Source: DATLAN01 sp035527455 (GTDB lineage Bacteria > Planctomycetota > Planctomycetia > Pirellulales > Thermoguttaceae). From it: DNA of 31,722 nucleotides. Both the position numbers and the translations under genes were made by a program. The notes under the pieces are model-generated. The model saw only the letters and a program-made list of their open reading frames with translations, was not told the origin of the DNA and ran no database searches. The stretch spans positions 1-31,722 of the forward strand of contig DATLAN010000070.1 of the NCBI GenBank assembly GCA_035527455.1, written 5' to 3'. Each line of letters begins with the position of its first letter. The first letter of the stretch is position 1. Below are positions 23,946 to 31,722 of the stretch, one piece after another.

Positions 23946-24815
23946 ATGAGTAACCCAGCTTCATTCGAATTGGTCATGATCGACTTTGCTCGGGAATTCG
24001 AATTGCATCCGCTCCAGGCGTTGGTGCGGATTCAGCTCCTGCTACTCGACGAGTATTTGTGCCGAAAACGCATCGAGTTCCTCAAAGGAGTGGCGCCTCG
24101 GAGCGCCGGCCATCGAGGCAGGTCTGAAGACGCACGTTTCCAGCACTCAGTCAATGCCATCATCCGATTTGGCGTCATTGATGCGGTCGAAGGAGGGCAT
24201 CTCGACGCGTGGGACCTACACACCTTGACATGCAATCCGGACGGAGTCTGGCAGGGCCACATTGCTGCTGTCGCCGCATTATCGCCCAGTGATGGAAACA
24301 CTTCGGAACCGGGGCTGACAGAGATTACACTGCAGGGTGATTGGGATAAGCTGCGAGCACGGTTGCGAGAGTATTTTCCAGCGGTTGCAGAGTTTGTGGG
24401 AATTCCAGGTTATCTCTTCGAAGCGGCACTGGAAAATGTCGTTGAGCGGTCGCACGCTCTAGCTCAGAGCCGCTTTCGAGACGCGTTGCCGCAATGGTTG
24501 GCAGACTTTGCGGAAGTCGAAGGATTGCAGCTAGTACGCCAGCTGACAACTCAGGCGTGGGAAGAAATACTGGACAAGTATGTGCGCGGTGTCGTCTGCA
24601 GACAACTGATCGAGGAGAGGAGCCGGCCCGTCGACTGGCTTCGGGCTTTTGTTTCTGCCGTGGCCGACGCACCAACATGGAAGGAGCTACCGGATGTGAC
24701 CTTGCCAGCTTGTTTGGAGCCGACACGGCATTTTCCCGGGTTTTGCGAACATGTGAGCGAGTTGGCAAGTTCGACGTACGAACGAGCGGCGTGTTTCTTC
24801 GAACTCAAAGCGTAG
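23946..24815 (+). CDS. Hypothetical protein of the kinase-helicase cluster, 289 aa
   Basis: I do not recognise this family. The start at 23946 lies 16 nt after the sigma factor stop; the frame is open further upstream, but that part overlaps the sigma gene and reads as its shadow. The protein looks soluble with no signal or membrane segment. The N-terminal ~110 residues are mostly helical (FELVMIDFAREFELHPLQAL, LLLLDEYLCRKRIEFLKG). A Trp-containing turn follows (AWDLHTLTCNPDGVWQGHIA), then long helices (DKLRARLREYFPAVAEFVGI, LPQWLADFAEVEGLQL, AWEEILDKYVRG). There are scattered Cys but no zinc-knuckle spacing. Its position between the sigma factor and the kinase-helicase suggests an adaptor or effector, which is inference. 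Confidence 0.8.
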   Translation: MSNPASFELVMIDFAREFELHPLQALVRIQLLLLDEYLCRKRIEFLKGVAPRSAGHRGRSEDARFQHSVNAIIRFGVIDAVEGGHLDAWDLHTLTCNPDGVWQGHIAAVAALSPSDGNTSEPGLTEITLQGDWDKLRARLREYFPAVAEFVGIPGYLFEAALENVVERSHALAQSRFRDALPQWLADFAEVEGLQLVRQLTTQAWEEILDKYVRGVVCRQLIEERSRPVDWLRAFVSAVADAPTWKELPDVTLPACLEPTRHFPGFCEHVSELASSTYERAACFFELKA

Positions 24816-24869
24816 GACTGTACGAATCATTGCATCTTTCGTTGAGAACTATCCAGCAACTGCAAAACC

Positions 24870-27800
24870 ATGAGCAAAGCGCCCTTCGCAGGTTCCGGAC
24901 AACTCAAGATCAACCGGGAGTGGTTGCCACCGGTGGTGCTGCCAGATTGTCTCGGCTTGAAGACGCTGCTTGAGCCAGACGGGTCCGAACCGCGGTCGGA
25001 CAAAGTGCCAGACCCGCTTGGCAAGGGAACCCAAGGGATCTGTTTTTTGGCGCGAACGACCGACGGGGCGGCGCCCGTTGTGGTGAAGTGGCTCTGGCCG
25101 CTGATTGGTTGTGCCCAGCCCAGAGCGATTCTGGAGGGCGTGCTGCGCGAGGCCGGCCTGACGGCACTGCCTTCGCACCCGCACATCATTCGCACGTTCA
25201 AGCTGCTGAAGCCTGCGCTGTCTTCCAATGGCCAAGCCCTACCGCCAGGTATTGTGATGGAGCGGTTCGACCGTACGCTGCACCAGTTTCTCGGGGACAT
25301 TGGCGAGGGAGCCCTGGACGATGCTAATGCTGTGCGGATTTGTCGCGGGATTGCTGAAGGATTAAGGTTCCTTCACAACTTTCGATTGGTCCATCGTGAT
25401 CTCGTGCCGGCCAATGTCGCCATTACGGTTAACCACGATTCGCGCGCCAACGAGCGCGAGGTGTCCTCCGCACTTGCCGACCTGAGCACATTGGCGGTTG
25501 ACGCGCAGCCAACTGAACTCGCCGTCAGTCCGGCGGACAATGGGTACATGGCGCCTGAACGGACTGGTGGGCCGCCGCGAAAGCGCTGGGACATATACTC
25601 TTTTGGCCGAATCGTTCGCGACATTCTAAGCGTCTGCAGGCAGGACGTACCCATCCTCAGCCACATCGCTTCCCGTTGCTTGTCGGACCCTTTGCAGCGG
25701 CCCACGAGTGACGAACTCTGCGACCTGTTCGACGATCTGTCAGACGAGCCACTCTGCGCACCAGTGTTCGACGCGAAGCGGCAAACGGACTGTTATCTCG
25801 TAGAGACAGCTAACCCGTCTTTGCCTCTGCAAACTCCGGCAGTGGGGGAGTTGGCGTCTGATGATCTTCGGATGCTCGCGGACAATTACAGGCGAGGATT
25901 GCACAACGACGTTTGCGGCCACACCGACCAGCTTCTCCGTACACCGAATCTCGGCCGAACCGTCAGGGGGCAGGCTTTCCTGCTTCGCGCCGCCGCACAG
26001 CATCAATTGAGTATGCACAATGACGCGCTGGACAGCATGCGTCAAGCGATGTCGCTGCTCAAAGAGAGTCCGGCGTGCAATGCGAACCGTATAGTATGCC
26101 AACAGGCCGCGGGCCACACGGAACAAGCTCGGGAGCAGGCCCTGCGAGATGCGACAAAGTGGCCGGAGAATGCGCGGACCGCCATTGTAGCAGGCCTTGT
26201 CCTTGGCGAAGCAAATGAACGAAAGGACGCGATCACCCAGCTTGGCCGGGCGGCGGAAATCGATCCCGCATCGGCAGAACCGTGGCATGTGCGGGCCTGT
26301 ATTCTGGCGAGATGCGGTGAAGTCGGCAAAGCGATTGAAAGCTGCCAACGCGCTATTGAAAGAGACTCACACAACCCTCTGTACCAGAATCAGATGGGCG
26401 TGCTTTTGGCACGAAAGGCATGCATAGGAAAGAAAGATCCCGACGAAGCCTCCCTGCGTCGCGGCTTAGCGCACTTTGAACGGGCGGTTTTCCAAAGCGG
26501 CCAGGGCCTTATTCAAAACACCGATTACGTATTCAACCTGGCCGTTGCGCAGTTGATTTGCGGGGATGCTCGACGCGCAATCAGCACGTTGGTCGAGTCT
26601 GGAGCCACTCTCTCCAACGACAGCCGCATGCTCGCCTGCCTGGGCGAGTGCTACCTGATGACTAGGCAGTGGGACGACGCTATCAAGATGCTCCGCGCTG
26701 CAATGAAACGCGGGGAGCACACTTCCGCGATCCACAACAATCTCAGCGTGGCGCTGTTGTCGCAGGGAGAAACCAAGCTAGCACTACAGGCTCTTAAACG
26801 CGTCAGCGATGCCGACACATCGGTGCCCTCGGCCCGTATCAACATGGCGCTGTGCTTCTTGGAAATGGGAGATCCTGCCTCAGCACTGACGGCGCTTGAG
26901 CAGGCAGAGGCACTGGGCCTTGACAGTTGGAAGTTGCATTACTTGAAGTCCAAGGCGGCGGAAGAGTGTGGGGATTGGCAGACGGCGATCCTTCACGCGG
27001 ATGGAGCAGCGCGACGTTCGCCGCGCAAGTCCCTCTTTCATCAGTGGGTCTTAACGCTCTGTAAGAAGTACTTGCCGACCCGGCTGGAGGCGTCTCTCAC
27101 CGCACTGGAAAGCGTGTTGCCCCCTTTGCAGGCCGACCCGCACACACGCAAATGCCTCAACGATCGCATTCGCGGAGCACTTTCCGAATATGCCGCGTTC
27201 GTCACCTCCCTTGACACCCACCGTGACCCGGGCGTGGTGCAAAGCATTGACGTGTTGGCTGCGAAAAACCTCGATGCGCTAACTGCGCTTCTGGCTATTG
27301 ATCGCTTCCTGGCAAGAGTACTAGGCTCTGTCGAATCACCAGATACAATGGTAACGTCGGGGACTATCGAGGCATGGGTGGGTCAAGTGCAAGCACTCGT
27401 GCGCGGAAGCACGACGGAGTTCGAACCCACTCTTTATCGCGAGGCTAAGGAGTCTGCCACGGACACGGTGCTCGGTTTGGAATCCGAAACGAGAACCAAG
27501 TTGGCAACCGAACCGGATAACCCGACAGGAAATGTTCTTGATGCGACATCCCTGGATAACGCGATTAGCTTTGCGATCGATGACCCTGGATCCGCACTCA
27601 GCGGCACACGTTTGAAACTCCTGTCTGCGATGGCGAATGCAGCGCGCGGGTTCGAAGAGTTGCGGTGTCTCCCCCAATGTCGAATCAATGTTTACGAGCA
27701 CCAGATCCGTGCCGCCTTGAGTGTGCTTTATACGTGCGATGGCCGCGCGCTGCTTGCAGATGACGTCGGACTTGGCAAGACCGTTGAGGCCGGAATCGTG

Positions 27801-29243
27801 ATCAAGGAAAGGCTTGCCGCCAAGGAAGACAGCACATGTTTAATTATCGTTCCCGGGCCCCTTGTCGAGCAGTGGCGGGGAGAGATGATGAACAAGTTCT
27901 CTTTGGACTTCGCGGTCTTCTCGAGACGGTGGGACAAAGACAGATGGAATGCGGAGCCGCTGGTCATCGCGTCGTTATCCAGACTTAAGCGGCCAGAGTA
28001 TCGAGGATTGGTCAAAGCCAAAGCGTGGGACATACTCGTTGTCGATGAGGCTCATCACGCACGCCGTCCGGGAACGCTTGCTTGGCGCTTGCTGAACAAG
28101 ATCCGAGCCAGGGACCGCTTGCTGCTGACGGCTACACCGATTCAAAATCGTGTCCGCGAGCTTCATGCGCTGATCAATCTGGCCAAACCCGGCCTATTGG
28201 GGACATACGGCGCATTTCGCGATCGATTCGTTGCGTCGGATGACACGGTTGGTCGCCGGCTCAACGAGAGAAACGTGCCGCAGCTGCGAAGGTTGTTGGC
28301 ATCCACCATGATCCGGACGCGGCGAGATCAGACGTGCATTGACCTGCCAAGAAGGAAACTCCATCGGAGTGTCATCGAACTGTCGCCGGAGGAACGAGCG
28401 CTCTATTGCGACGTGTCGGGTTACATCCGGCATGCAGTAGGACCAGGAGCGGAGAAGGAAGGCCACACGAACCTGGCTCTTTACGTCCTGGAAAGAGAGC
28501 TTTGCAGTTCGCCTCACGCCGCCGCATCGACAATCGAGAAAATCGCCAGCCGAGAAGACATTTCGAGCTCAGTTCGTGCGGAACTGGACGATTTTGTCCG
28601 GCGCTGCCGCAAGCTTAGGACATGGACGAAGATGGAGACGCTTCGTCAGCTACTGCACGGTATCAGCGGCAAGACGATCGTGTTTACGGAGTTTACCAAG
28701 ACCGCGACTGCCATCGTAGAGAAACTGGTGGAATCCAACATTGAGGCGGTCTTGGCAACCGGTGCGACACGCAATCTTCCGGCACAGATCGCGGCACTGA
28801 ATGGTGAGGTCGACGTCTTGGTGACAACGCAAGTCGGCGGTGAGGGGCACAATCTGCAAGTCGCTTCGAATGTCGTCAATTTTGACTTCCCGTGGAACCC
28901 CATGCGTATCGAGCAGCGAATTGGACGGGTCCACCGGATCGAGCAAACTAAGACCGTGCACGTTTACAACTTCGCTACTTGCGACACAATCGAAGATTAC
29001 GTCGTGACGGTGCTGCAAGAGAAACTCCATCTCTTCGAGAGAGTGATGGGAGAGGCTCAGGCCATCATGGGAATGCTAAAAGAGTCCAAGACCCTCCAAG
29101 CGTCGATTCAGGCGATTGTTCGCCAAGGAAACATCGACGAAGGATTTCGTCACTTGCATGAGGAGATCGACGCGGCGATACACAAATCCGCCCGCGCGAG
29201 CCTGCTTATCGACGAGTGTTGCATCGGTGTTGACCCGACTTAG
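24870..29243 (+). CDS. Ser/Thr protein kinase - TPR - SNF2/HepA helicase fusion, 1457 aa
   Basis: Three modules in one chain. Kinase, ~45-290: glycine loop LGKGTQG (50-56), K73 in VVVKW, catalytic HRDLVPAN (D177, N182; the usual Lys is V179), metal-binding D204 in ADLS (for DFG), MAPE (227-230) and D241 in DIYSFG. All core catalytic residues are present, so it is probably active. TPR-like helical repeats, ~330-730: for example RTAIVAGLVLGEANERKDAI, CLGECYLMTRQWDDAIKML, NNLSVALLSQGETKLAL. SNF2 helicase, ~935-1400: LLADDVGLGKT (motif I, K970), VVDEAHHAR (II, 1057-1065), LLTATPIQN (III), TQVGGEGHNLQ (V) and EQRIGRVHRIEQ (VI). The usual HepA-like C-terminal extension is missing and seems to be in the next gene. 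The ATG lacks a clear Shine-Dalgarno. Soluble; it would translocate on DNA or remodel protein-DNA complexes under phospho-control. Confidence 0.95.
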   Translation: MSKAPFAGSGQLKINREWLPPVVLPDCLGLKTLLEPDGSEPRSDKVPDPLGKGTQGICFLARTTDGAAPVVVKWLWPLIGCAQPRAILEGVLREAGLTALPSHPHIIRTFKLLKPALSSNGQALPPGIVMERFDRTLHQFLGDIGEGALDDANAVRICRGIAEGLRFLHNFRLVHRDLVPANVAITVNHDSRANEREVSSALADLSTLAVDAQPTELAVSPADNGYMAPERTGGPPRKRWDIYSFGRIVRDILSVCRQDVPILSHIASRCLSDPLQRPTSDELCDLFDDLSDEPLCAPVFDAKRQTDCYLVETANPSLPLQTPAVGELASDDLRMLADNYRRGLHNDVCGHTDQLLRTPNLGRTVRGQAFLLRAAAQHQLSMHNDALDSMRQAMSLLKESPACNANRIVCQQAAGHTEQAREQALRDATKWPENARTAIVAGLVLGEANERKDAITQLGRAAEIDPASAEPWHVRACILARCGEVGKAIESCQRAIERDSHNPLYQNQMGVLLARKACIGKKDPDEASLRRGLAHFERAVFQSGQGLIQNTDYVFNLAVAQLICGDARRAISTLVESGATLSNDSRMLACLGECYLMTRQWDDAIKMLRAAMKRGEHTSAIHNNLSVALLSQGETKLALQALKRVSDADTSVPSARINMALCFLEMGDPASALTALEQAEALGLDSWKLHYLKSKAAEECGDWQTAILHADGAARRSPRKSLFHQWVLTLCKKYLPTRLEASLTALESVLPPLQADPHTRKCLNDRIRGALSEYAAFVTSLDTHRDPGVVQSIDVLAAKNLDALTALLAIDRFLARVLGSVESPDTMVTSGTIEAWVGQVQALVRGSTTEFEPTLYREAKESATDTVLGLESETRTKLATEPDNPTGNVLDATSLDNAISFAIDDPGSALSGTRLKLLSAMANAARGFEELRCLPQCRINVYEHQIRAALSVLYTCDGRALLADDVGLGKTVEAGIVIKERLAAKEDSTCLIIVPGPLVEQWRGEMMNKFSLDFAVFSRRWDKDRWNAEPLVIASLSRLKRPEYRGLVKAKAWDILVVDEAHHARRPGTLAWRLLNKIRARDRLLLTATPIQNRVRELHALINLAKPGLLGTYGAFRDRFVASDDTVGRRLNERNVPQLRRLLASTMIRTRRDQTCIDLPRRKLHRSVIELSPEERALYCDVSGYIRHAVGPGAEKEGHTNLALYVLERELCSSPHAAASTIEKIASREDISSSVRAELDDFVRRCRKLRTWTKMETLRQLLHGISGKTIVFTEFTKTATAIVEKLVESNIEAVLATGATRNLPAQIAALNGEVDVLVTTQVGGEGHNLQVASNVVNFDFPWNPMRIEQRIGRVHRIEQTKTVHVYNFATCDTIEDYVVTVLQEKLHLFERVMGEAQAIMGMLKESKTLQASIQAIVRQGNIDEGFRHLHEEIDAAIHKSARASLLIDECCIGVDPT

Positions 29244-29263
29244 ACGCTGTTGGGATAGTCGTC

Positions 29264-29269
29264 GGGGAG
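29264..29269 (+). promoter_or_regulatory. Ribosome binding site of the Cys-rich protein gene
   Basis: GGGGAG lies 7 nt before the ATG at 29277, within the 33-nt gap after the helicase stop. Confidence 0.6.
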
Positions 29270-29276
29270 TTTCGGC

Positions 29277-31256
29277 ATGTTACAAGATGTCTCGGTTACG
29301 AAACACCTGGTCCACGAGGCCCTGTCCATAGTCGGTGCGGCTATTGAAACCAGCCCAGACGGCGTGCTCTCATGCAGCGGACTGCCACGCGATATCTTCG
29401 GCTCCGAACAGCGTCGCATTGCTTTCGCAGACAGCTTCTTCTCCCTGGATGAATTTCCCGATGGCGTGGAAGTCATCAGCCCCGGAAGCCCGATGTTTGA
29501 ATCGATTGGCCTATTGGCGGCCGACGCTCCACTGTTTGCGTTTGCGTCGCGCCGCAACTCAGATCTCAACCCCGACTTTTCAAAGCAGCTCATTCGATGG
29601 ACCGATTGCATCGTAACTGATATCCGCGACACCGTGATCCGTCGCACGTGGTTGTTCGAGCATTACTTCCGCGCCCGTTTTTTTACATTTGACGTCGACG
29701 AAGCAGTCGTCCGCGTTGCTATAGATCATCGAACGGGACACATCGCAATCGATCAATGCGATCTCAGTCGATTGCTTGCCTGCGAGTCTTTCGGTAACAC
29801 ATCGCGCTCAGATGTCCCGCAGGGGGAAGAGATACAACGAAGCCTGGCGATTGCCCGCACTTCCGTGGCGCGCTGGACCGCGGCGGAGCGAGATCAGATA
29901 CTTGACAAACTCAGCGGTCGTCGGCATCACGCGGAAGCGTCACTGCGACAATTCTACGACAACCGTGAGGCAGAACGACGGGAAGTCGAACGTAACGCCA
30001 GACGCAGGTTGCGGTCTGCGAACGATCCCGGAGAAGCCGCGGATTACCCGGCGGCGCTCGTTGATCGCCATAGGTTGGAGCGCAAAGAGGACAACAGTGA
30101 CATGGCGGCACAGATGGAGGACCTTAAGCAAAAATACTGCATGTGTGAGATTCGGCTCGAACACCTCGCGACAATCGTGGCTGACACGTACTGTGCGTCT
30201 CAAACCCTGACGCTCGCGCGCGGCTCCACATGCACTGAGGCGATCCTCTCGACCGATTCTGATTCAACCCGACCATCGTGCCAGAGTTGTTTTCATTGCC
30301 GCACCGAACTGACCATATGTGACAGCGGGCATGTCGCGTGCAAACTATGCATGAAGATATGCGAGTCTTGCTCCCAAAGCGTATGTCAGGCCTGTGGGGT
30401 CCTGGAGTGCCCCATCTGCCAGCGTACCATCTGTTCGGACTGCAGTAAGCAGTGTCGCTGCGGGCGTTTCGTGTGCCGTTCCCATATCAAGACTTGTCGA
30501 GACCACGGGGCATTTTGTGAGGCTTGCGGCCCCGAGTGCGCATCGAACGCCTGCGACGCACACGTATGTCCGGAGTGCGTGAACGAGCAAGTCGTCTGCA
30601 CACGCTGTGGCAAAGCGAAGTGCGAGAAGTGTCGGCGGACGCACGTTGACTGCGGCTCGGTGACTTGTCTCGACTGCTTGGAAAGGGCACGAAGCGCTTG
30701 TGGAAAGTGCGGGCATGCTCTCGTCGTGTGCTGGAAATGCGGTCGCCCTAGGAAGCGGTGTCGCATTTGCACCAAGACGATGTGCCACGCCTGCGAAGCC
30801 CAGGGACGCACTTGCGGGAGTTGTGGGGGGACCATGTGTCGCGGCTGTGCAAGCGACCTGATGGCCGAGTGTAGCGACTGTGGCTGCGCGTTGTGCCCAA
30901 AGTGTGGAGAACGTGGCCAGTGCAAGGCGTGTTTGGATCGGTCGCGTCGGGCCCGACAAGTTGCGACGAACGCAGATAGGTTAGCAGGGCTGTCGAACAC
31001 GAAACTGGTCCGTCGATTCACATCCTTGTTGGCAAGGTGCGGACTGTCTGACCTGCAGGAAAAGGTGCTGAGCTCCTGTAAAGCTGAGGACGGAAACATC
31101 GCACTCGGTTTCTGGCAACATGCGATTGACAGTCTGAACGAAGTCCACGGTAGGAAGCGAAATGATCTGGCCATTCTCATCGAGCGAACCGCTCCACTCC
31201 ATTTGTTGAACACGACAGAACTGGAGGAGGCATTGCGTACCAACTCCGAGCCGTAG
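29277..31256 (+). CDS. Detached HepA-type C-terminal region plus Cys-rich zinc-knuckle array, 659 aa
   Basis: Residues ~1-300 look like the accessory C-terminal region that normally follows bacterial HepA/DrmD-like SNF2 motors. A strand-rich part has the pattern of that region's G-(S/H)-P-L-xx-LL motif (EVISPGSPMFESIGLL, 65-80), followed by a charged helical stretch (YDNREAERREVERNARRRL, 227-245) and EDLKQKYCMCEIRLE (281-295), which resembles the family's ELxxKYxxxVxxxL motif. Residues 335-552 hold about 50 Cys, mostly CxxC pairs (CQSC, CKLC, CPIC, CTRC, CWKC, CGSC, CPKC), with spacing like stacked treble-clef or RING/B-box-like zinc sites. A helical tail follows (~560-659). It probably pairs with the upstream kinase-helicase as its split partner, the zinc array binding nucleic acid or protein. 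The pairing is inference from gene order and complementary domain content. Confidence 0.85.
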   Translation: MLQDVSVTKHLVHEALSIVGAAIETSPDGVLSCSGLPRDIFGSEQRRIAFADSFFSLDEFPDGVEVISPGSPMFESIGLLAADAPLFAFASRRNSDLNPDFSKQLIRWTDCIVTDIRDTVIRRTWLFEHYFRARFFTFDVDEAVVRVAIDHRTGHIAIDQCDLSRLLACESFGNTSRSDVPQGEEIQRSLAIARTSVARWTAAERDQILDKLSGRRHHAEASLRQFYDNREAERREVERNARRRLRSANDPGEAADYPAALVDRHRLERKEDNSDMAAQMEDLKQKYCMCEIRLEHLATIVADTYCASQTLTLARGSTCTEAILSTDSDSTRPSCQSCFHCRTELTICDSGHVACKLCMKICESCSQSVCQACGVLECPICQRTICSDCSKQCRCGRFVCRSHIKTCRDHGAFCEACGPECASNACDAHVCPECVNEQVVCTRCGKAKCEKCRRTHVDCGSVTCLDCLERARSACGKCGHALVVCWKCGRPRKRCRICTKTMCHACEAQGRTCGSCGGTMCRGCASDLMAECSDCGCALCPKCGERGQCKACLDRSRRARQVATNADRLAGLSNTKLVRRFTSLLARCGLSDLQEKVLSSCKAEDGNIALGFWQHAIDSLNEVHGRKRNDLAILIERTAPLHLLNTTELEEALRTNSEP

Positions 31257-31441
31257 GTCAGCATCGGCGTGTTCAACTGGAGAACGGATGCGTCTCACGT
31301 CTGCCACTGCGTCCGCCAGTGCCGGAGCATGGAAATGCGGATTTGACTGCCGCACTGGGAGAGTGAATGCGGGCCTGCGCCGGGGTCAGGCTTTCCACAG
31401 GTCGGCCCATTGAGTGTGCCCAAGCTGCGTTCCGTCAGAAG

Positions 31442-31722
31442 TCATCGTACACTCTCCCATCTGGCCGCTTCTCCCCTACCGTGACTCACGCAGCTTTCTT
31501 GAACGCACTTTACACTTACCTTGCTGGCAACTGTCTTAACTCGCATCGGTCGCCCCCACCGACGCGTGGAGATAATCCAGACGGCGTCCAACTCTTCGTC
31601 GCCACACAGACGTTCGATTACGTATCGAACTCGCTCGACCGTGTGCTCGGCCAACAACTGAAGCACACGGATGTACTGACGCACACCCGGCCGAGAGCCG
31701 TGACGTCTCTCCAAGCGCTCTC
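31442..31722 (-). pseudogene. Fragment resembling the C-terminal part of an IS21-type transposase (IstA), cut by the window edge
   Basis: Reading inward from the right edge, the frame gives LERRHGSRPGVRQYIRVLQL followed by LAEHTVERVRYVIERLCGDE. This matches the segment of IS21-family IstA transposases after the catalytic core, where a (R)-(E/Q)-(F/Y)-I-x-V-L-x-L-L helix precedes a V-xx-A/V-I/V helix. After about 50 residues the sequence becomes unlike the family (STRRWGRPMRVKTV) and ends without an istB gene, so it is a decayed or truncated copy. The rest of the element may lie beyond the window. Confidence 0.45.

Noticed and set aside
30280..30940. The Cys-rich stretch as a CRISPR-like or simple DNA repeat
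   Set aside because: The periodicity comes from CxxC codons with varied spacing and sequence; there are no identical DNA repeats or spacers.
22877..31256. Assignment of the cluster to DISARM, BREX or Mokosh
   Set aside because: No DNA methyltransferase, PglZ, DUF1998 (DrmB) or phospholipase-D nuclease gene is present, and the helicase is SNF2 type rather than the RNA-helicase type of Mokosh. Only individual parts are shared.
1..31722. tRNA, rRNA or CRISPR arrays
   Set aside because: No cloverleaf with a TTCGANNC-like arm, no rRNA signature and no regularly spaced identical repeats were seen by eye; a dedicated scan was not possible.

Overview
The window looks like a Planctomycetota chromosome (Pirellulales- or Phycisphaerae-like). 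The evidence is a secreted sulfatase set among several secreted alpha-L-fucosidases, long secreted PQQ-type beta-propellers carrying methyltransferase-like domains, Cys-containing GH20 enzymes, and an ECF-type sigma factor next to a Ser/Thr kinase. This is a judgement from gene content; no marker gene, rRNA or tRNA is present.

Left two thirds (about 0.86-22.0 kb, all genes on the minus strand) form a catabolic locus for a fucose-rich, probably sulfated glycan. In transcription order: GH20 beta-hexosaminidase (21988-20237), a 1.2 kb stretch of gene relics (about 20.2-19.0 kb), GH29 fucosidase with a discoidin-like tail (19013-17082), S1-type sulfatase (16991-15339), second GH29 (15351-13495), methyltransferase-like plus PQQ-propeller protein (13498-10361), third GH29 (10364-8712), GH95 fucosidase (8617-6269), a double-propeller PQQ protein with a buried degenerate methyltransferase-like domain (5947-2603), and an exported protein of unknown function (2260-857). 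Several junctions overlap (13, 4 and 4 nt), so the core from 19.0 to 6.3 kb is very likely one operon. Most products have signal peptides and would act outside the cytoplasm: sulfate removal, then exo-removal of fucose and hexosamine.

The strand switches at about 22.0-22.9 kb across 0.9 kb without a convincing gene.

Right third (22.9-31.3 kb, all plus strand) is a compact five-gene cluster unrelated to glycans: a 101-aa protein that may have an HPr-like fold but lacks the phospho-acceptor His; an ECF-type sigma factor; a 289-aa unknown protein; a 1457-aa fusion of a Ser/Thr kinase, TPR array and SNF2/HepA helicase; and a 659-aa protein that appears to hold the detached C-terminal region of the helicase followed by an array of about 50 cysteines (zinc knuckles). 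I read it as a candidate phospho-regulated defence or biological-conflict system and the most novel part of the window. A fragment resembling the C-terminal part of an IS21-type transposase closes the right edge, and IS630-like, sulfatase and AlpA/HTH-like relics lie between 19.0 and 20.1 kb, which fits an accessory region with past mobile-element activity.
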